NCBI GenBank assembly: GCA_033064195.1
Contig: JARBJD010000056.1
Coordinates: forward strand, 124,001-188,000
DNA from: Blattamonas nauphoetae
Taxonomy: Eukaryota; Preaxostyla; Oxymonadida
Length of the DNA stretch: 64,000 nucleotides
Direction: 5' to 3'
The translations under genes were made by a program, and so were the position numbers. Under the pieces are notes generated by a model, which was given only the letters and a program-made list of their open reading frames with translations, did not search any database and was not told the DNA's origin. Of this stretch, positions 60,601 through 64,000 are shown piece after piece. How positions within the stretch are numbered: the stretch's first letter is position 1; each line of letters begins with the position of its first letter.

Positions 60601-61487
60601 CCGCCACTTTTATTCGTATTTGTGTTCGTGAATGAACAGCGAAGGAAAGTGTGTGAGGCGGACCCAGACTTATGAATGGCCGACGTAAAGTTCTGATCGA
60701 TGTATACAGTATTCGATATCGTTGAATTGATGCAAGAATACGTTGGGAGTGACCAGTAGGACGGGATGATTGTGGACGAGGAAATGGAATCAGTTTCATG
60801 ATATCTGGATGATATTGTGCATATTTCTTGTGATAAAGGAGTATAGAATGAATGAGAGGAACTTAGTGACGAAATATTCACCATATTGAGCCCAGATAAA
60901 GTGATCGATTGACATTCATCAAAACCAAGCAGTGAGCGCGATGAATATGTGACAATATTGCTCAAAAGTCCCTGAAAAATGACAATTTCATTGTTTGAAG
61001 AGGTTGAGTAAACAAGATGAGCGATTGGATTGAGAGAATTTGGTGTGCATCTGACACCAACGAGGACAAGTGATGATTCTGAAGGAATGAAGGGAGATGA
61101 GATCGCATTCACGAAAATGTTGGCATGGGAGATTTTGAGATAAGAGTTTTCAGAAAGTGCGATGCATGAGTCCACATAGAATCGAAAAGAAAAGCCAGAA
61201 AATGTTAGAGTGGAGTTTGACATCATAAGAGGTTCGTATAAACTAAAGCTGAGACGATTTGGGGATAAAGATGAGGATATCGTTGCATCAAAGGTGTTGA
61301 CATTAACTGACTTCTGGAGAATCATGTGCGAGGCGACTGACAAAAGTTGAGGAGATGACTGGTGGCCATTATGGTTGTGAAATGATGAGAGAAGCTCAGA
61401 AATGCCGACACAGTCAGGAAAAGTTGATGATGAGCCATCTAAGAACTGAAAGAAAAACGAAAGAAGAGAAATTGACAGAGGGATCAT
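54624..61487 (-). CDS. Receptor-like pseudokinase with beta-helix ectodomain (2,287 residues)
   Basis: One open frame of 6,864 bp. The N-terminus MIPLSISLLSFFFQFLDG is a likely signal peptide. About 1,800 residues of Ser/Thr/Asn-rich beta-helix sequence follow. At least four modules open with a paired-cysteine signature: YCGPTIPCRTATYAI, TCGREENPCSSLPFAF, TCFEEEQACQSLKRAL, CCGHPDYPCSTIDFAL. This is the pectin-lyase-like fold. A single membrane helix (GMSVGIPLFVIFFIIVVSFI) precedes a basic stop-transfer (QSKRKSH). The cytoplasmic part ends in a kinase C-lobe (MLIHSFGIVLWEMQSKEEPF, then ARKCWQTPGQITLTEIE). I find no glycine loop, HRD or DFG, so it is probably a pseudokinase. It likely binds an outside ligand or surface and signals by scaffolding. 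Such receptors are, from memory, numerous in oxymonads. Confidence 0.8.
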   Translation of the reverse strand: MIPLSISLLSFFFQFLDGSSSTFPDCVGISELLSSFHNHNGHQSSPQLLSVASHMILQKSVNVNTFDATISSSLSPNRLSFSLYEPLMMSNSTLTFSGFSFRFYVDSCIALSENSYLKISHANIFVNAISSPFIPSESSLVLVGVRCTPNSLNPIAHLVYSTSSNNEIVIFQGLLSNIVTYSSRSLLGFDECQSITLSGLNMVNISSLSSSHSFYTPLSQEICTISSRYHETDSISSSTIIPSYWSLPTYSCINSTISNTVYIDQNFTSAIHKSGSASHTFLRCSFTNTNTNKSGGALSFSSGITANVTSCFFQNPQCLENNMDCGGAIFSNRSTLTVVSSSLTRAKAKGSGGGIFCTDSTVICTGLNLTSCESIYGRGAGLLLERSTATVSECTITLCKTHESDGGGITSLDTSLILTMVKFETSQAIQGGVCLAIEKASSTSEISYCMFHSNGNSTLFDIFAVGMTVTPSTVLKDCRTSSTLVRKISWNGKTTYDEYLPINFAKFHISHVPEAVDNFYCGPTIPCRTATYAISQMGSSGHVDVIFDESENIYPLSQGKTFEELSLSGKSQESTIVLLNSTYSISVNSKSSSSSSFADISFCCKKSSSFLVVVLGGTLLIKNVSFRPQTGESSDLSVPLFYSSAQFTLAMESVIFTSLAYKTAVIEHRGALSLTNCQFRSLAASSASSLSPIVIQQSLPSLRVENCFFSDNTGPAGQDISIATGTTVTASEIINTGTRSANPAPRLNDLTETLADALSDLETELWVAEEGSEVWTCGREENPCSSLPFAFSILNPIYHITIHTTGTHSLSAHQAHHSELSLVSATDTPFALQMNGSFSFTDSNFSLSSVDVTLPGGEAIPTLFLLIRTTASFSHVVISAKTDWVLVANHIIFSSDGKLTIDGLKITNFTTNANTTGFCISFASSEHDCVIRNSAFTSITSSGDGTAIGVVLSGSNFLELSQINFIDCQTDEELNASCLSLTLNNEKSSFNFTDLTFHTTPESLTQPSPASSLLAAAYPPPLILIGAHNLIDFILPSRFNFDWESLHQSAMQGYKFTSPLTRIFLSHYMITKSSAFVDLDGDDENTCFEEEQACQSLKRALGATKPNSTISILQRIKLSETVVLNTPFTLQSANGAKHGQVNVTLAMADPAFTLNSTVTLKFILFTPTDWTACNVLVSLLPNSNLTVTNSIYYPSRTCTTSFLVGTCRNLVIIDCGRNDSVSTEFAVPLINLTADTVLVNGMYGAGFRVDLDDQSQSFVSIRSSNVTVQSLLYTNILLPKVAHMFNVQSQNPEIGMRLSLAACTFDEIIHSGNSSLISLTLPARSPSLELSSIQFLSQLSRNFISIHTDSLASLISHSVIVSLTPADPTCFIGYDDVNSQIPIQFLYYIIHTDYGTMSVATETGIDVDCCGHPDYPCSTIDFALSLSQKRTAECTLVIQHCTLTRETTFNHTSLVSKNNDTTTSLIIYIVTHSPKQAILVVGDSEVNGIMFHVTRQATVFSVQEKSALQVSNCSLDSESILTSPFFFVHGTSSLVLSSFLARKITFQRQIVVVDECSRIQIDGLKFSSSTSTVNGSLLISETPTGPISISNANISGISMESTNTITGVVLHVQVGTAPLTLTKVSLSSCTAKSSSLVLAACLFVSLTSENETTLNSNHSSHFNFSSLSFSNNKCTDKEHFEVAQSVRSIAIHATSLSAALTTTDREWIKTDNKYLTVGFEKNQFNVIIPLQTFFTVNKMMVVGMSVGIPLFVIFFIIVVSFIALQIVQSKRKSHSLPSWLRWMDGNGGFVSADAAEEWRNQRQPDDMKTIGEQASLLDDPMINPDNEMHPMTMSGRYCTLQDANQPQNRKRKPSHVGYVPFKDAIQIKTLSQKREEYLASLVKKKTKPGTRTSDETDSEYDDERSNESEDKKSSSDSEEILDNNQVESVFTFDSSQKSVPDVVSKAEDEWSKLSRPPETEATSQKEVFTVPCLSLHDASSIVLCDTSRTLSKGIRGGQFKVSIHTFGVSLARTLRVLLEREEERLKQSPDLTKRGVSQYILSMHTLMIDETDQICLALPLGSTMTPSLTTLSFSPLYSEAAHASFFSFDTNPVLLRSLNSTALDRLINGRWDEMSVSDLSNMLIHSFGIVLWEMQSKEEPFADIPETDFQSLKDSIAVGIHPITFGMKNTLSLKIARKCWQTPGQITLTEIESMFEASQAHRSMLSVNITDSACSAGDGKVSLSRRSKKSKLHSKLGSTLADDTVSTMSDVFETPEGKESVLSDILTTDQSDVNESTDSDWFDSSSD

Positions 61488-61490
61488 TTC

Positions 61491-61657
61491 AGGTGGGATG
61501 ATCGTGATGACACTCTTGTTGTAGAATCAATGAGAGGTACCTCAATAGTGAGATGATGAATAAGATGAAATAAAACGAGATTAAATCTCGAATTCTAGCC
61601 CATGACCAGAACAAGTCCACTGAAACACAACACGACATCGTTTTCTACACGCTGGCC
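61491..61657 (+). repeat. Upstream duplicated segment, intact copy
   Basis: This ~167-bp stretch lies directly upstream of the receptor start codon. Its first ~107 bp recurs at 62332-62438 and the rest at 63703-63780, both in the same orientation. In this copy the two parts are joined at TCTAGCCC. Confidence 0.9.
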
Positions 61658-62331
61658 CTCGTTTGGACGGTTCATGGATCAAAAGACTGCCCTTTCACTT
61701 TATTGAGAATCTCCGAAATCACCTTCCGATTTCTGTTGGGAAAAAGAGAGAGGATGGCAGAGTGTGGCTCGATTGTGAGATTAGGGCTGACTATTGGTGG
61801 CTAACATCATTGTGGTTGCTTGAGTTTCTTTGAACAATCATCAATGAAGTTTTTCGTGTCTGGGATGACTGGAGTTGGACAATCTCAGAAAAAGTGAAGT
61901 TCAATGCAGATCGGGACCATTTCAGAGTTCGAAATCACCTCCCCCATTCTCTAGTCATCCTTTGGATGAATGACTTTGTCTAAAAATCGTGCGAGGTGAG
62001 AACTCGATCCCACAAGAAAGTAATGAAAACACCGTTCTCTCATTCAGTGATTGACTCCTCGAGTGTTACTCTCGTAAAGTTAAAACAATTTCAAGTTAGA
62101 GGGATCGAGCAGGATGAAGTGAATCACGTGTCATGTCGCGAGGAGCATGTCCATCATTTTTTTTGTTTTACAGTTTTCACGTCACTCAGAATTTTTTGTC
62201 TTCTCATTTTTTCTCAAACTGTGTCTAACTCTCAAAATTAGTATTCATAGAAAATTGAACCACATTGTGCCTCTATTCAGAAAAATACATCCGTTTTACA
62301 GCCGGATCAGGACGTCGTGTCGGGCAGTATA
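61658..62331. other. Non-coding stretch
   Basis: 674 bp between the two duplicated segments. No open frame with coding character, RNA gene or matching repeat was found. Confidence 0.35.
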
Positions 62332-62438
62332 AGGTGGGATGATCGTGAATACATTCTTGTTAGAAAATCAAAGAGAGGTATCTCAATAGCGAGATGATGA
62401 ATAAGATGAAACAAAACGAGATTAATTCTCGAAATCTA
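62332..62438 (+). repeat. Upstream duplicated segment, second copy, left part
   Basis: About 85 percent identical to 61491-61597, sharing GATGATGAATAAGATGAAA and AAACGAGATTAA. It breaks off at TA 62437-62438, where a mariner-type element begins. Confidence 0.9.
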
Positions 62439-63700
62439 CAGTGCGGAAGATTAAACTGCAACGCCCACATGAGAAAGCTAGGGAGACCATACTGTGTTTA
62501 TTTTCTTCCTTGGAGAGTTGGTAAGTGCTCCTTTAGACGCTCGCTGTCAAAACAGCCTGGTTGGTCTGTGAGGACCCAAAATGACCACTTGGGGTGAGAT
62601 CGGATCTCAGTCGGATAAACTCGTTTTTATTGCTCAATTCGACTTACGCAAACAATTTCGGTAAGAATACAGATAAAAGTAAAATAAATGTCGAAATGGA
62701 GAGATAAACTGAGAAAAGGGGGAAAAGTTAAAAGTGAGAATCCACAATGGCATTATCCTTTTGAATGGATTAAAAGAAGAAACGGACAAATGTAAATTGG
62801 TATCTTTCTCACATATCTCGCTATTTTGTCCCTTCTTTCGAGTTTAAGAGTGTGAAACAGTCGCTGTATTTTTGAAGTTGCCTTTTCTGCTTTCAAAACG
62901 GAGTTTGACAATTGAATGACAGAATAATCTCAGACAAGGTATGCTTGAGTCAGGATTCGGAGCTGAAAGGTCAATTGACTCGAACATCGAAAGATCCTGT
63001 TTTTTCCTGTTCGCACAGAAAACTCTTCTGTGACGTCCGGGGTGATCCTCAAAATTATCTGATTCGACTGTGAGACATATTTCCGACAGAAATAGTTTCG
63101 AGATGTGTCAAAGCAGGAACAATTTCAGCTATAGTTGAGAGAGAGAAAGAAAGCAGGGCAAGAGAAAGGTGAGAGGAAAACATTCAGTACAAAAGTGATG
63201 AGAAAAGTGAGGACACACCATGAAAACGTGGAGTTTTGTTTGGTTCCATCGAAAAGCAACTTGATGGGAACTGTCGGCATGAGTCGTGTTCACTTCAGCT
63301 TGACTGCTATTCTTGTCTGGTGAGAGAGAAATTCTGAGAATAGCAGGATTGTTGTCAGATGTTCAAAATAAAGATGAACACAAAAACAATAAACACCTTG
63401 AATTGGCTGAACAGTAACAATTGTCGAATCTGGCTGAATAGCTTGTCTGATTGTGGAAGAAATTTGAAAAACAGTTTGAAAGAGTGTATTAAGTCAAACT
63501 GTGAAAGGAAGAGCGACTGGACGCGATTGGAGGAGAATGATTGGAAGATCAAACCATGTTGTTTCTTTTTCTCGTCACGTCAACAAGATTGTTTCTCAGC
63601 GTTTATTTTCTGAAACGATCATATGGATAAAAATCGTGAAATGGAGGCAAAATGGAAAAAGGACGCTTCTGTCAGCGTTGCAGTTTTGCCTTCCCCACTG
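62439..63700. mobile_element. Mariner-type element interrupting the duplicated segment
   Basis: The left end CAGTGCGGAAGATTAAACTG and the right end (minus strand) CAGTGGGGAAGGCAAAACTG match at about 24 of 28 positions. TA flanks lie at 62437-62438 and 63701-63702. The right ~65 bp resembles the right end of the Tc1 element at 41239-41300. At 1,262 bp it has the length of an autonomous mariner, but I see no DDE motifs or long open frame, so it is decayed or non-autonomous. The undisrupted site survives at about 61595-61602. Confidence 0.85.
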
Positions 63701-63702
63701 TA

Positions 63703-63780
63703 GTCCAAGATCAGAACAAGTCCACATTCCGATCCAAACAAAACTCCACTGAAACACTACACGACAGAGTTTTCAGCGCT
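63703..63780 (+). repeat. Upstream duplicated segment, second copy, right part
   Basis: Resembles 61599-61657 (CAGAACAAGTCCAC, then CACTGAAACAC, then ACACGACA), with about 19 extra bases in the middle. It resumes right after the TA of the inserted mariner-type element. Confidence 0.8.
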
Positions 63781-64000
63781 TAGGGATGAGCAACGGACGG
63801 ACAAAAAGACGTTCAACTCGGACAACGGACAGCGGACATGTCCAAGTGAAAAAGAAGTGCTTCATGTGGCCTAAATCAACGTGATTGACACTGAATTCGT
63901 TCATAAATAAGTGAATAATTGTAATCAAATTCAGATTTTGTCTTTCATAAAAATGATAAAAGAGTACTAGAGAATTCGGACAAAATGACCCATTAATTGC
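63781..64000. other. Non-coding right edge
   Basis: 220 bp with no gene seen. A short run of GGAC-containing words occurs near 63790-63840. Confidence 0.3.

Noticed and set aside
61980-62060. Possible second tRNA (GTGCGAGGTGAGAACTCG)
   Set aside because: No acceptor stem pairs and no anticodon arm forms around it.
63359-63613. Plus-strand frame of 84 codons inside the mariner-type element at 62439-63700
   Set aside because: It has no transposase motif (no Asp-Asp-Glu pattern) and is A/T-biased; a chance frame is more likely.
63780-63850. Run of GGAC-containing words as a possible tandem repeat or protein-binding array
   Set aside because: The spacing is irregular and the run is too short to support a claim.
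1-64000. Reassigned stop codons (TAA/TAG as Gln), known in some oxymonads
   Set aside because: Genes here end at TAA, TAG or TGA at expected family lengths, and no conserved motif is interrupted by an in-frame TAA or TAG that would need reading through.

Overview
The window is a gene-dense stretch of nuclear DNA from a microbial eukaryote. Genes lie on both strands with short gaps and carry GT-AG introns that are mostly 25-60 nt long. TAA, TAG and TGA all act as stops, so the standard code fits. The helical-repeat protein at 2394-3855, the beta-helix/pseudokinase receptor at 54624-61487, the tiny introns and the Tc1/mariner copies resemble what I remember of oxymonads (Preaxostyla, Blattamonas-like). 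That placement is an inference, not something the DNA proves.

Layout. 0-7.7 kb: end of an unknown gene, a tRNA-Trp, an inositol-monophosphatase-family gene, two hypothetical genes, an armadillo-repeat gene and a small LRMDA-like leucine-rich-repeat gene. 8.1-23.3 kb: four plus-strand genes in a row, namely a CSC1/TMEM63-like membrane protein, a TRIM37-like RING/B-box/MATH ubiquitin ligase, a 1,807-residue fusion of a protein kinase with a ubiquitin-specific protease and a charged repeat tail, and an RRM protein. 23.4-24.3 kb: an inverted repeat and a palindromic transposable element. 24.4-31 kb: a coiled-coil gene with an IQ-like stretch, TFIIIC subunit 6, a short coiled-coil gene and a four-helix membrane protein. 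31.2-39 kb: a giant P-loop NTPase gene. 39.3-41.3 kb: a Tc1 (DD34E) transposon with another element inserted in its transposase. 41.3-52.3 kb: a Ser/Pro-rich gene, a 1,558-residue fusion of a seven-helix cAMP-receptor-like domain with an inositol polyphosphate 5-phosphatase, and a helical protein that may be WAPL-like. 52.3-54.5 kb: a decayed mariner-type transposase carrying two younger insertions. 54.6-61.5 kb: the receptor pseudokinase. 61.5-64 kb: duplicated upstream DNA, one copy split by a mariner-type element.

Most notable are two signalling fusions: receptor plus phosphoinositide 5-phosphatase, and kinase plus deubiquitinase. In both, every exon joins in phase across the whole gene. 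Next comes a family of short elements that start with GG(C/T)A and have 8-bp target duplications; two copies share an identical 44-nt hairpin. A third point is a mariner insertion whose empty site survives in a nearby duplicate.

Exon borders were placed by eye from reading-frame continuity, GT/AG dinucleotides and family motifs. No search or RNA evidence was available, and single borders may be off by a few bases.
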